The position numbers and the translations under genes are program-made. From Taenia hydatigena (Eukaryota; Platyhelminthes; Cestoda; Cyclophyllidea; Taeniidae), in NCBI GenBank assembly GCA_036345935.2, contig JADWOT020000002.1, positions 4,166,617 through 4,230,616 of the forward strand: 64,000 bases of DNA, written 5' to 3'. Shown one piece after another: positions 13,560 to 25,109 of this stretch. Positions within the stretch are counted from its first letter, which is position 1, and each line of letters begins with the position of its first letter. A model generated the notes under the pieces. The model was given only the letters and a program-made list of their open reading frames with translations, was not told the origin of the DNA and ran no database searches.

Positions 13560-16105
13560 TCTGCAGCCATCCTCTTTCGTTTATGGCTTTTTCAATCAAC
13601 GAGTTGTCTTATGTCAAAAAAGGAATTATGACCCAGAAAAACATCTGAAATTCAACCAGCGTCCTCAAGTAACGAAAATGCAACGGGATCTAAAGTCAAA
13701 GGCTGGAATTAATCTTACAAAGGCCTACATGTTACATCAATTTGCATTCACGAAGTTTCGCCACTCACAGCATCTACTCAAATTAATATGGCAAGCACCA
13801 AATTAAGTAGAAATCTGAGCAGCTAGCATAGTAGACATCTTCTATTCATTCAGCTTCACAAAGAGAAGTCATCTGCTGCTTCACTGTGAGCGAAGCACAA
13901 TACAATGTTACAGGGAAGTACAATACCATGTGACAGTGCAGCAGCCGCATTCATGATTTGGGTCCCACAAACTCCAAGAGGTGGCTTATTAAGAATAAGG
14001 AGACATTTATAGACGCAGAGGTGCAATGGTATCTACCTTCAGTGGTAAACTAGTCCATGAGGAAAAAGAGGAAACTCGTAGAGTATACACTGTCTTAACG
14101 TTCTTGATGATTCTAAAGGCAGTCATATTTTAAGGCGATCCCTCCATAACCAAGAGTGTCTAAAGTTATAAAACTCACGCTGCATTGTATCTCTTATAAA
14201 ATATTGTCGCAAAGGTGACATCTGGTTTGTTGATAAGTTTGAAGGAGTACGAGCCAGAAAGCGGTGATGGCTGTTGGGACGCAAAGTAGAGTGAGGAACC
14301 TAACGTGACGCAGGAGGAAAAATGCAGTAGAAGGCATATGAGGGCTGATTATGGGTTCCGGATATGAGGAGTGTAAGCTCATGGCATCTTAGCATGCACC
14401 GCTTTGCATTAAGAACTTGGTTAGCTGTCAAGCGCACCCTCTCACCTGATTCCATCCCACGCCGTCTGTCTGGAAGGAGTGGCGAAGTCCCTAAGGCGAT
14501 TGACAAAGACTGAGCTAGTGATGCGTTTGTGTAAAAAGTGCTGTGACTGCTTAAAATCACAAAAAGAATTATTATTTTGGCATGAACTTTTCCTCCGCAA
14601 ATATCGACACACTTAGGGTAACTGATGCATTCAATTCCACGTCAATGATGCATTGACGTGCTGTATGGAAAATCCAGTGTGCTAAGAACGTGTCGTTTAT
14701 AGAAGGTAATTCAGTGCCTTGTCCATGGGAGAGAGGGTTGTAAAAATTTGGCTAAAATAGCACGCGCGACTCGGTAATGTGTGAGGTTTTGAGAAATGAA
14801 AGACGGCACATGTGGGCAAATCGTTGCAAATCACTTTCATCGCGCCGTACTTAGTTCTCAGAAAATAAACAAGAGCCGATTCCGAGACAGGTGTGTCCAT
14901 TACATGTCACTATTTGGTATGACCTTTGGTTCAATAAGCATGATTGTAGCAGTCTCATCAAAAGTGTGTTAATAGTGCCTGCCATCGCGGAAAAGTAATT
15001 TCAGTTTTCATGCCTAATTTGTATGACGTAGATGTGGGTGACGTGTGGTTCCAACAAGGCGGTGATCAAAATTAGCCTCCCAGATCATGCCATATTGTGA
15101 CGTTGGATATGCCCTTCGACATCGTTTGGAAGCTATGGTACTGCAGGCAGGCTGAAGACCACTCGCACCTTGGAATAGGGAGGTGAGCGCTGTATTATTG
15201 AAATTTAACCACACATTTGCAAAATGGTCACAGGCATTTCGCCTTATCTGCCATCTTAAGCATAACCTTATGCTGTATGCTGCATAAATCCATAAAGTAG
15301 TTACAGTTCGTATTGGTAACCAACTTCATTTATGAGTTTCAAAACAAAATTTCAATGCAATATGAGACTGGCTGCATTTAGAGCTCTTTTTAAATGCGCA
15401 CCATACTGCCAAAGTGACATGTACGTGATCATAAGCCTTTTTCACACTTCTATTGAGGTCACTTGGGGTTCCTGTGGCCTACTCAGAATGAGTAGAAGAG
15501 TTTGCATCTAATCAAGTTGTACTTTGCATTTAGCAGCAGAATTTGTTGCACAATTCTGAATCGCCATTGTAAAATGTGCAATAGATAAGGAGTGCAGTTC
15601 GAGCTTAACGGAGATGGCACTAAAGCCAGACAAATGTTGAACACTGCTAGGGTACGGCTAAGATAGAACACATCGAACGGAAGAAGGGAATAAAGTCAAA
15701 CCGGCTCTTTGACTTAACAGAACGTAAATCTTTAAATCACTGTTTAAATGCGCAAATTCATATCTTACATCCTTCTCTCGTTCCAGTGAGAAGGAATCAG
15801 AAGCAGAAGGTAGAAATTTGCGATTGACTTCCCTTTCAACAATGCAGCACGAGGCCTAATAACTTGGGTTTACCGTATCAAATGTAAATTTGCAATTCTA
15901 AGTGCAAAGGCGGGCTGCACCTCACAGTGAAATAAAGTCCTGCCCTCCACTTGCGGACTTCCGCAAACGCTTGGTGGTATGAGCTGGTCATAAGTTTATA
16001 GTAAGCCGGGCGTGATTATTAAAAAGCGGCTACTATTAGGCTTCCGCAGCCGTAGGATTCCAGGATAAATTCAATTCCGTACATCTTGCCTTCTGCAGCC
16101 TGTCA
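13560..16105. other. no gene recognised
   Basis: Several short minus-strand frames (14194-14560, 14697-14900, 15014-15214, 15483-15671) are present without support. The only structured element I see is the inverted repeat at 14638-14660, listed separately. Confidence 0.4.
14638..14660. repeat. perfect inverted repeat, 10-base arms
   Basis: The arms cacgtcaatg and cattgacgtg are exact reverse complements separated by three bases (atg). Each arm contains a tgacgtg/cacgtca core like a CRE/bZIP half-site. The surroundings contain no recognised gene. It could be a binding site or chance. Confidence 0.4.
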
Positions 16106-16111
16106 CTCATG

Positions 16112-17030
16112 CAGTTAAACCTCACACTAGCACATTAGACTTCGTAACGGTAACATGTTCACTTGGAGGGGTGCCGAGACTGTAATGTTCTCCTTTTTTC
16201 TAATCAATCGCAAAGGTTGCCATAGAGGCGGAGCCTATTACGCGAAACCGATATTTTATTTGCCGCACGAATCATCCAGGATAGTTTGCATATGATTGCA
16301 AACAAGCAAGAAGTTAATCACAATTTTCTATGTTGCATAAATGGGTTCCCTCAATCATTGGTTAATGGATGGTTTTCGAGCCCACTGTGACTGATATCTC
16401 TTAAGCCAATTCATTCATCGACGTTAATATAAGATCCCATTCACATCAAAACAACACTTGCTAGTTCGCTCATTCCGTAGGTGAATACTAACGCAGAGGA
16501 GTTTATAATCATTCAATTCATTTTGGGCCGCAAAAGCGTTGTCGATTTGGGTCAAGACATTAGCGCAGTGACCGCGTCAGAGAAAAAACTGCACATTCTC
16601 GCTGATCTAGTGGTCGCTAAGATAACCTATCTCTCCTGTTTCATCCATTCCATCGCATCTTATCCCTCCTCCAAGGGAGTCTTTACATGTGGCGATCCCT
16701 TATTGGCAACAGCCAAGAAGACTACTACCAGTGGATGAAGCAGGGCTTGTTGTAAATAACAATTAAGAATTTTACTTCACTGAATAAATAGAACTTCAAA
16801 TTAACTCTGAATTTTGGAGGGGTAGCGAGATTGAAGCACTAAGGAGGACGTAAAATGCCAAACAATCATGTCGGTGGCGCTTACTGGTGCTGAAAACAAG
16901 CATCATACTTGACTCGTCAAAAGAGGTCATGCTGTAGATAAATAAGTCAGGTTTACTTTAGTATGTAAATGAAAATTTATAACACTCATCATAAGACACC
17001 GAAGCTCAGGGTCGGAAAAGGTATAATTCT
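16112..17030 (+). repeat. family B repeat, copy B2
   Basis: Aligns with B1 at 5.8-6.7 kb through the landmarks given there, with several small gaps. The opening block (cttggaggggtgccgag at 16157) recurs in altered form about 655 bases further on (ttggaggggtagcgagattg at 16814). This may mark a terminal or internal direct repeat of the element. The only open frame (16481-16738) is not shared with B1. The segment 16115-16265 also matches 53.45-53.59 kb. Confidence 0.7.
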
Positions 17031-17970
17031 TTTGCCTTGATACCTATGAGCTTGCCTGTGCGTAATCACAAATTCACTTAAGAAGCGGCTGCACTCGCAT
17101 GATGCATTAAGCATGCCGAGCGAATGATTTGTGAGCGCATACGTGAAATGCACCAGTTATAAAGGCACAAGTAAAATAGCTGGTAGTGTTGACGCCACAA
17201 TAAAAACTGCGTGAACAAGTACAAGGAAGCGCAAACGTTCGTAAGCGGTTTCGAAGCAAAACAAAATTTTGAGGATGAGGACAAGATGACACGTCTGCCT
17301 ACGCGTTTATCCCAATTTCGTGGATTTAAAGTAGAGCACATTACTTTCGAGGGTACAAGCATAAATTCTTTCGCAATATAAGTAAAACTTTTGCCGAAAT
17401 CTCTTCAACGTTGCACCCACACTAATCAAAGTTGCCATAATTCGAATTCGTAGCCTTTAGCTACCCAAAGGCAGTGGTGAGTTTACCGGTGAAAGGCCGC
17501 ATAACTAGTGCAATGCAAATTAAACTTCAGCATGTGAATGCACAGTCACTTGCAATTTTGGAAAATAAGATTCGTTGTGCATTGAGTTGACTTTCCGTAG
17601 GACATACGGACTACTCTGAAGTAAATCAGAAGTGCTGACGGAATGTTCTACACGAAAGCCTTTTGAGCATTCAGTCTCACGCCTGAGGGTGCGAAGGAGG
17701 CACGCGTTCTAGGAAAAATCATAAACTTGGTGCATTAGTACGATTAAAACGGACTGGGTGCTCGCATTTAAGACCACAATTTGACTCCATTAAGCTGTTT
17801 TACATTTCACAAGCCATGAAGATGTTCTGTTTTAAATCGAAGCTTTCCATTAGGCCTATGTTGGAAGGTATTCTTTATTTTAGTTATAATGGCTATTTAA
17901 AAACGCAAAATTACGTTTGTAATAAAATGCCAATTAGTTAGACGGATCAAATTCTTTAGAACACAGCTGG
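17031..17970. other. no gene recognised
   Basis: Overlapping minus-strand frames at 17078-17362 lack any support. I see no repeats or RNA genes. Confidence 0.4.
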
Positions 17971-17974
17971 CGTC

Positions 17975-19110
17975 TGGGCATGACAACTCTCAGTTTCTGT
18001 CCCATGAGGAAGGAAGGGCGCTCTGGCAGCCGAGTAGGTCCCTACCCGCTCATTTTCCATGCCCATATTTTACTCTTCATACGTCTATTTTTTGCTTATT
18101 CCTCGCAGAAATTTCTACACTTGTTTGTTCATTTCTTGCTTTTCTTCTTCTTCACTCTACCTGCCTCTTCCCTCCTCCTACTCATCCTCTGAGTAGCAGT
18201 GGTGGATTGCCCTACGCATTTGCCATCCCTCTCCTTCCCACCTACCCAACCACCCATTCGCATTCGCCTACTAAGCACACCATTTAATCACCTCACCTCC
18301 TGCCACCTCTTCTACCCCATCACCGCCACCGTCACTGCTTATAACCCATTAGTAGAAGCTGTCGCCTCCTTCACTCAATCGCACTCGCATTCATTCATTA
18401 ATTTCATTCTTTCCTCTTCCACATTTTCTGCTAAGGTGAGTTGTCAAACATTTCGCACAATAATCTGTTTAATAGGTTACTTTTTCTCATGATGTTTTTT
18501 TCGCCTCGTGCGTTTCGTATTTCATCGAACCGTCACACGTATGCATCGCGTGCATATGTTACCGCCACCACTGTTATTTTTTATCTTAAGTATGTGCATG
18601 CACATATGCACACATCACTGCGCCCTCTTCTCTAGTCCATCCAACATCTCTTTCATTGCAACTACACCACTAACACCACCGCCTGCCAACTGCCCAGATC
18701 TCACATTTTCGTCATTCTGCTTTTAACAAAATAAAAATGGATTGGCAGGTCTCTGCCCTTATCAAAATGACATTTTGGTTTTATCGAAACTTATTCCCAA
18801 TTTCGCTTCCCGTCGCCTATATGTGACACATACGCACACATTCTTTGCTATTTCTCCCCCTCTTTGCTCATGCTGCAAATAGTTATTGTGTCCCATCCTT
18901 CAACACCATTAACAACCTTTGCTTTTATCCGAGGAACGCTACAGTCAGCTACTTGCAATTAACGCGTCTACGATGTGATTAATGTTAGCAATCCACCCAG
19001 AGCAGATTTTTCATTGCATCATCGTAGCCTGTTGGCCAGGTTTGTATGCGCCACACGAGTTTTGCGTTTCTTGCTTTTCACTGTCGCTCTCCCACTTGTT
19101 GTCGAACTGG
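17975..19110 (+). repeat. family A repeat, copy A2
   Basis: Long pyrimidine-rich tract. Shared landmarks are cctactaagcac (18267; also 54.30 kb), cttataacccattagtagaag (18339; reverse complement near 2.67 kb), an atgcacacatcactgc block (18606; related blocks at 52.76 and 54.59 kb), a gtgacac block (18821) and a tctacgatgtgatt block (18967; related to 54.69 kb). Open frames such as 18199-18492 reflect base composition. The copy appears cut off near 19.1 kb, before the second half seen in A4 and A5. Confidence 0.75.
18591..18606. repeat. 16-base perfect palindrome
   Basis: The sequence tatgtgcatgcacata is its own reverse complement. It sits inside family A copy A2, just before the shared atgcacacatc block. 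The other copies keep only part of it, so it may be accidental. Confidence 0.4.
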
Positions 19111-22100
19111 CGGAACAAGTCAGGGTGATGTAGCACCAGCTTGGGATCGTTGCTTTAGGTTGATTGAGTACAGTACCCCCATCTCTGATAATTCGGTGGT
19201 TAATCGTACTGCTGTTTAACATTTCAATTAAATACTGCTCAACAAAGCAGTCGTATGTTTGAATGGGTTAACTTGTTGTGGTACCAGAAAGGCGAGTCTC
19301 TAGCAAAACAATTACTGGCAAGAAGAGCATGAATACCGAACTATTTCACGTGTGCTATGAAGGAGTACAATGACCCAAGTGAAGAGTTAGCCTGCAACTG
19401 GTAGAAGGACTGCTTTAAGGGTGCGTCCTTTTACGGTAAAATAACCACTTTTGCATGGGCCGATAAGCCAGCTATTGTTTTGACATGCCTAGCTTAAGCC
19501 ACAAGGCATTTGAACGTGGCCGCTCTGTTCAGCTGCATTAGATCGCAACAACTAATAGCTGAGATTGGCGTTACGAAGTCATGTTCACGGAAACGATAAA
19601 GTGTTTGCCTATGAAGAGTGAAATAACTTACAACTACTTATGCATTCGACGTTGACTTAAGGAGGAAGGCAGGAGTAAGACATCCCTATGTCAACCACAC
19701 TGAAAAGTATCGGGATTAAATCGCAAACCTGCGCAGCTTTTAAAACAAATAATGGCTTGTCGCATTTCGCTTAAATTCTTTCAATAGACCTTTTCCGATC
19801 TCTTTTGCAGCACAGAGATGGAGCGGTGTGTCGACGTGCTGTAAACTATCAGATTAAAATCGAAAACTAAACCACATCTGCTGCCTATAAGGCCAGTTGG
19901 GAGGTCAATGACACCGACCGTCAACAGAGTGGGTGAAATCTGGCATGAAGCAGTCTAACTCAGCGTTATGAGACAAAGCAGTGCAGCCGGCACGTCTCAT
20001 GGATGCTGTGTTCTTGGTCTTTGTGACTCATTGCGTAGCAACCAGTTAGTACCAAGTTGGTGGCCTACTTTTTAAAATAGTAAACGCACAGATGCACGTG
20101 AAAGTGTCACCAGCTCCCCTGTATTATACGTCACAGCACCGTCGAATCGCGAATGAGTTACGAGGGCACAGGAATGGTTTAACAGTGTGTAGCTTTGCCT
20201 CTCAGCCAAGCCAATGCCCAGTTATGCAATATGCATAACTGACAGGGTATTACACAGTGAGTTTTGATTTTGAATATTGGAGGTTGGATACATAATGGTT
20301 CGCCATCCCTCTACCACCATAGTTGTCCTCTTTTGCCACCTGCAGCGTGTGCTTAAATGAATTCTAGTTTAGCAAAATCTATCAGGTTAGTTGACAAACT
20401 TCTACATCCTACATATTGTTTTACCTCTTCACCAAATGACTTTCCCTAAAAACGTAAAAATTGAGTGAAATGCTACAATCGCTGTGGTAAATGATTAAGT
20501 TGAAAGGTGGAAGGACGATGTGCTGTTAAAGTCATGATATTAGCGGCTTTGTTGTCGCTTCTCTGCAAAATCGGTTGCATGACAGGAGGCGAGTTACCCT
20601 CAATTGCCTCACCGCGCAGCATAGTTGCATTTTCCTTGGCTAATAAGTGACTTTCGCCAGCAACTCTCCCTTGCTGCCACACAATCAAGCAGGCCTACAA
20701 GGTGCAGTATCGGACACAGAAGTGGAGCAGTTGCTACAATAAGCAAGAAGCATGACACCCCTGGTAGTACACAAGTAAGAGAAGTTCGTGCCTCTTTTGA
20801 TTAAGTAAATTGGAGGACGAGGGTAGTGAAGTGAGACCGATTGGGTCGTTTAACGATGCCTGCAATTCCAATCGTTTTAAGGCACAAACTACTAGAGGTG
20901 ATTACCTTTCTAAGCAGGCGTAAAGGTACTTCATGAAGCAAAATTTTTCGTGAGTCTTTGTTTGCATAAATGCAAAGTATTTATTGCAGTTTCTGTAAAG
21001 AACCTGGCCAGTTCAAACCAACTCTCGATGAAGGTTTTACTGCGGTAGCGCGATAGAGAGGCTTGATGCTTCTTCTTTAATTTTTCTTTTTGAGTTCGGT
21101 ACGCCTGTATGCTGCTCTGTGTTTTGTAGCATTTCCATTATACTGATTTCGGCTACCATACTTTAGCTGAACATTTTAACCCTCACCAAGATGTTTGTGT
21201 TCTACAAATTATTCACTAAACTTTTGTTTAGTTTTAGGCACGATTTTCCTTATTTCCTGTTCTCCTTTTCTACACTTTTGGCACTTTCGCTCACTTTGTT
21301 ATTGATGCCTTAATGTCTATAAAATTTTCAGCACATTCGATTGGTTAGATGCAGTATTTGGTGCTCTTCACCAGACACTAAACCAGGCTTGACCAAATTT
21401 TATTATGGCTTTTCGAACAGAGGAAGGCTGAGCATGCTCAAGGGGCTGTGACACCATGGTAACACTGACAAGTCAAGTTTTGTGATCCGGCTGGATGTCA
21501 ACTAATGTCGACTCATTTGGTTACATTTATGAGGTCTTGTCGACTCTTTAGAATCACTCAGCCATGTCCACAAGACACGTGAGAACTGATTTGATAAAAA
21601 AATTAACCGTTTCTTTTCTCTTCAGCTATCCGCTTGCTGAGAAGATGAGTGTCAGGCGTCATGGTTGCCGCTAATCCTGTCGTATGCTACGTGCAAATAA
21701 AAGAAAAAAGGCATGGCGGAGGAGCTGCTGCTAATAAGGCGACTAGTTGCATCTCGCGAAGGCTTAGCGCTTGCCATATGCTCAAAGGTAAAATAACAAG
21801 TGAATGCCATTAGGCTTGCACAGCTCATACTTTATTCAAGGATCTTTTGAGATGAAACTGAATTACGTTTGGCAATGAAGCATCGTCCATCCTAAGCAGC
21901 GACGAGCGACGTATTTAAGTAGTCCAAGCACAGATATAATTGTCCGGTGTTCTGAACTATGCCAACGGTAAAAGTCTGCTCAATTGATTGTGAAGTCAGC
22001 GATTCAACCATTGATTTGTTTTAACATCCAGCGAAACACAGATGGCAATGTAGTCGGGCAAGAGAGTGCTTCAGTGCAAAGAACCGGTGAAAGTACAGTT

Positions 22101-22655
22101 TAGTGTAGACTACTAACACCGGTCCATGGCATGCAATTTCTCAATACGCCTGCTCCAATCAGTCAGGCACTGTAACTGATTTGCGGATAGGCAATTTCAA
22201 TCCTCATGTCTTTCTCAAAGCAAGTGAATTGTATTCTTGATTGAAAGGTTCATTAATGGCATTCGGTTAAATTCAACCCATCATAGTGTTGACTTACGTT
22301 AATGCAGGTGCAGTTATTACCGAGTGCAAAACACTCCCCCAGAATGTGCGAATTGCATTGTGGAATAGTGGCAGTTGATTTCATCATACTTTGTCTACTT
22401 TATCTAGGTCACAGCAATCCTTTGTTCTTATACACAAAACAAATTAAAATTCCTTGCATTCGATTAGGCTTAAACTAGTTCGCTCATATTTTGAACTTTG
22501 ATTCCCGCGAATTCACCAAGTCATTATAGCGCAGCATGAATCACCCAACTGAGGTACAAAATGTGAGGCCAATGACGCTGTTTGCAGACTTTACCTCTTA
22601 AAGGCAGGACAAGTCATGGGTACTTGGCTAATCAATGTAATCAGCTGAGTAGATG
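19111..22655. other. no gene recognised
   Basis: Only short frames on either strand (for example 19019-19222 and 20473-20688). I found no splice-flanked coding patch and no match to families A or B. Confidence 0.4.
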
Positions 22656-22659
22656 CGAA

Positions 22660-22965
22660 CTAGACACTCAAGTAGGCTACAGCACGAACTTCGCATGCCG
22701 TGCTGTCAGAATTGTCCAGCACATCGTAATTTTGTAGTGCTTCAATGATTTGAAACCAAATGTCAAATGCTTTTGTGGCACATTTATCAGCGCTGTAGCC
22801 TTCAAAGTTTGGCGCATCAAGCACGTTATGGAGTTTGAAAAATTGCTTTGAAGTCGAGCCTTCTTTGTTAAAATACTCATCGTGGTAACCATGCTTAGCA
22901 CCTTCAAATCGTGGCATTCCATAGCTGTTAATTGATGCCGCTGAAGTCGTCAAATGGCCTTGATC
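22660..22965 (-). CDS. candidate coding exon, unknown protein
   Basis: A minus-strand frame of about 100 codons opens just after a plausible acceptor (atatcatccag). It reads with a protein-like, acidic-aromatic composition, including the stretches YGMPRFEGAKHGYHDEYFNK and KAFDIWFQIIEALQNYDVLD. I do not recognise the family and could not fix a donor; the frame ends in TAG at 22660. It lies on the same strand as the candidate exons at 23.9-25.1 kb and may belong to the same, possibly broken, gene. The alternative is a chance open frame. Confidence 0.35.
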   Translation of the reverse strand, partial: DQGHLTTSAASINSYGMPRFEGAKHGYHDEYFNKEGSTSKQFFKLHNVLDAPNFEGYSADKCATKAFDIWFQIIEALQNYDVLDNSDSTACEVRAVAYLSV

Positions 22966-23175
22966 CTGGATGATATAATACTCTCTCGGCCGACTTTAGC
23001 ACGGGCAGACCCGAATCCGCAAGGCAGTGAGGTCACGTGATATGGAAGTCCAAGCACAGATTAATATGTCCATCTGAGGCAAAATGATGGCATGCAGAAT
23101 GGGTAAGCTAACCACCTGATGATGCAGTCATGCCTAAAATTCCATTTCCCACAACTATAATGAACATGAAACAAC

Positions 23176-23495
23176 AAAATTCATTTTGGAGGCAAACTGC
23201 TTCTTGGCTTTGAGAAGCAGATCTCTGCAAGTCGCACCTGAGCATGCTACCTTAAACGGCCACATTTTACTGATACGACTGTTGCTCCTGTATGACGCTG
23301 GCATCAGCCTCTGCGCCGCTTGCATGAAACCACCCATTTTCGCAGCAATCCGTGGCCGTCGCGTGCCTGTTCGTCAATACTTTAGATCGAATGGAGCCGA
23401 TTTAGAGCAACGAGACAGTAAAAGGCCCTGCGCCATTTGCGCCGGCCTCCAAAATCGGAGACGCAAACATGGTCAATTGCCTTCTGGCTGCCAAT
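23176..23495 (+). pseudogene. ankyrin gene fragment, copy of exon 5
   Basis: Aligns almost without gaps to exon 5 of the main gene (36.51-36.79 kb). Long shared stretches include ttttcgcagcaat (23338) and the gcctgttc..caatacttt block (23367). One extra T near 23181 and one extra A near 23422 break the frame, and the aligned start reads into TGA, so this is a dead copy. Past the point where the main gene reads into gttgtgg, this copy continues for about 15 more codons (KIGDANMVNCLLAAN). These supply the second helix of the final ankyrin repeat. It therefore keeps the older, complete end of exon 5. Confidence 0.85.
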
Positions 23496-23731
23496 AAGTG
23501 GTTGATTTTTGCCGATTAAAGGTGTTTATCGTGCTTGTTTTTTGTAAACAACTCATGTCTTGAAATCTAACTTAGTATTTACATCTTCAAACTCAATGAA
23601 ATATAAAATGCGGTGCTTATATTTGCCTGTTTATGTAAATAATTTTGCTTAACTCTCTCCAGCCACTTAAGCATCCTTACCCTTGCCTTACTTGCGTCGT
23701 ATTAATCTAATGCTTAGCGGTTTTTGTCCAG

Positions 23732-23838
23732 GAGCTGACGTGACCGCAAAGTATAAAAATGGAACAACCTCGTCGATCGCCAGTGATCTTGGCCACAGAG
23801 GAATATATGAAAATTATAGGAGCTGCAGGTCGTGGTGA
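23732..23838 (+). pseudogene. ankyrin gene fragment, copy of exon 6
   Basis: Follows the exon 5 copy after an intron-like gap of about 235 bases and begins after an intact acceptor (ttttgtccag). The frame reads (G)ADVTAKYKNGTTSSIASDLG then HRGIYENY, matching exon 6 of the main gene (DHGHREICEK) at 37.07-37.10 kb. Because the intron is kept, the copy arose by duplication of genomic DNA and not through mRNA. The phase needed at its start is two bases completing a codon begun in the previous exon. Confidence 0.75.
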
Positions 23839-23896
23839 CGACCCGTGATTTGTGTGATTCTATAATATAAGTAGAGCAATTGATTTTTTCCTATCA

Positions 23897-24166
23897 TTAG
23901 TTATTAAGCGTTTTCAACGGTTTAACATTGCACAAGGCCTTGATTGTGAAATCAATAGTGCACTTGTAACTATTTATAGGTGGCTGCCGATTGCGCTCAA
24001 TTAGATAGGGGTGCATTTGCTTTTCAACGATCTGATGTCCCCGAAACCGTGGAACTAGTTCAACGGACTCTCTGATCTGCATGTACTCAGAAAACAAGCG
24101 ATTATGATTCTGTAAATTCATTCAAAGCGGACATTTATAATTATGTTGACTTGTCGTATTGATGGC
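23897..24166 (-). pseudogene. minus-strand open frame continuing the HORMA-like candidate
   Basis: In the same frame as the HORMA-like candidate exon, a TGA at 24122 is followed by another 74 open codons (MNLQNHNRLFSEYMQIRESV and onward). This is either intron and 3' sequence or the decayed continuation of the same coding sequence. No motif was recognised. Confidence 0.2.
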
Positions 24167-24169
24167 TAC

Positions 24170-24347
24170 ATGGGCATTCCAAACTCCGAAGGATAGTGTA
24201 TATTCAGACATAGGACGCAACGTCTCTGACCCGATCGAGTAGTGCTGATGGGGTAAGGCCTTCAGGCTTAAAACCAATTCTTTTTGCCATGCTTCCAGCA
24301 GTGCTTTGTAGCTTGCACAATGGATGAGTTGATATGCGCCAGCGTCG
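24170..24347 (-). CDS. candidate exon, HORMA-domain-like
   Basis: After a possible acceptor (gcatatcag), the frame reads DAGAYQLIHCASYKALLEAW, then QKELVLSLKA, and about 18 residues later SEYTLSFGVWN. HORMA proteins of the Hop1/HORMAD type have the order '..QL..W...YDAL.K.YL..VVL..Y', a short loop, then 'E.Y.F.F.Y'. The spacing fits. In that family the protein coats meiotic chromosome axes and controls recombination. The resemblance was judged by eye from family knowledge. The possible upstream piece at 24666-24712 fits the same domain but is interrupted, so this may be a relic. A chance match cannot be excluded. Confidence 0.3.
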
Positions 24348-24665
24348 CTGATATGCTTCATTTTAACGTACCTTCATCCCACTTACTGGTATTCTGCACG
24401 CGCTATTATTTAGCCCTACTCTATGACGCTTGATTCCTTTCCTTAGATTCTCAATTCCACGGGTCACATCACCTTCTCAAGCAAAAGAAAACCTTTAGGC
24501 GCCGTCATCTGTTGCATTGCCTGTTGCCTCCCTAGTGGCTGTCATTTCACTCACAACCTAAAATTAGTGAATTCATCACAACTGCCCTACCAAGGGACTT
24601 TAGGATGACTTATGACCGCGTAAATTCACGTACACTGAATAGCATGGCCAATCTAGAGCCGATAC

Positions 24666-24712
24666 CTGCGAAACATTTCAAGGTTGACATCAAGCAAATG
24701 GCCATCATAGAA
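24666..24712 (-). pseudogene. possible upstream HORMA-like piece
   Basis: On the minus strand, a frame reads FYDGHLLDVNLEMFR and ends at a good donor (cgcag then gtatcg). In HORMAD proteins the corresponding stretch is of the form '..Y..RYLDDL.VKILR', directly before the region matched at 24170-24347. An in-frame TGA lies just upstream of the phenylalanine, so the amino-terminal part is missing or broken. Confidence 0.22.
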
Positions 24713-24902
24713 TCACATTTTCTACTTCTTCTACTCATGTGTGTTGTGGGCCATCTTCTCAGGGGCTGAAGCCACATTCCGCAAGCATTTGTGTTCGAGT
24801 TGAGCATATCTGCATTCGCTTAGTTCATCGTAAAGAAATGCAGAATATTACACTACTTGCACACGTCCAACACTGAATTAACAAGAAGTTGGTTGTTCCA
24901 GA

Positions 24903-25103
24903 TTAATCTGCTTTCTTGGATGTGGATGGGAATTCAAACCCTGTAGTATAGGGTCTGTAAACGCAAATACTCAAATCTCGAATTGAAATGCGGCTGGAAC
25001 CCAGTTCACGTCGTTCATCATAATAGGATCTATTGATATTTTCCGTGTATAATTTCCTAGATATTTGTGTTGCACCTGATCGAGTGGGACCGCTGCCGCT
25101 AGG
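24903..25103 (-). CDS. candidate coding patch, unknown
   Basis: A 66-codon minus-strand frame with a Ser/Arg-rich, protein-like composition (for example SYYDERRELGSSRISIRDLS) ends in TAA at 24903. It begins near a possible but weak acceptor (gtgcctag). It shares the strand with the HORMA-like candidate and could be a neighbouring exon. No domain was recognised. Confidence 0.22.
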   Translation of the reverse strand, partial: PSGSGPTRSGATQISRKLYTENINRSYYDERRELGSSRISIRDLSICVYRPYTTGFEFPSTSKKAD

Positions 25104-25109
25104 CACATT

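Noticed and set aside
24610..24807. 65-codon minus-strand frame
   Set aside because: It overlaps in another frame the piece that better fits the HORMA-like reading, and has no motif of its own.
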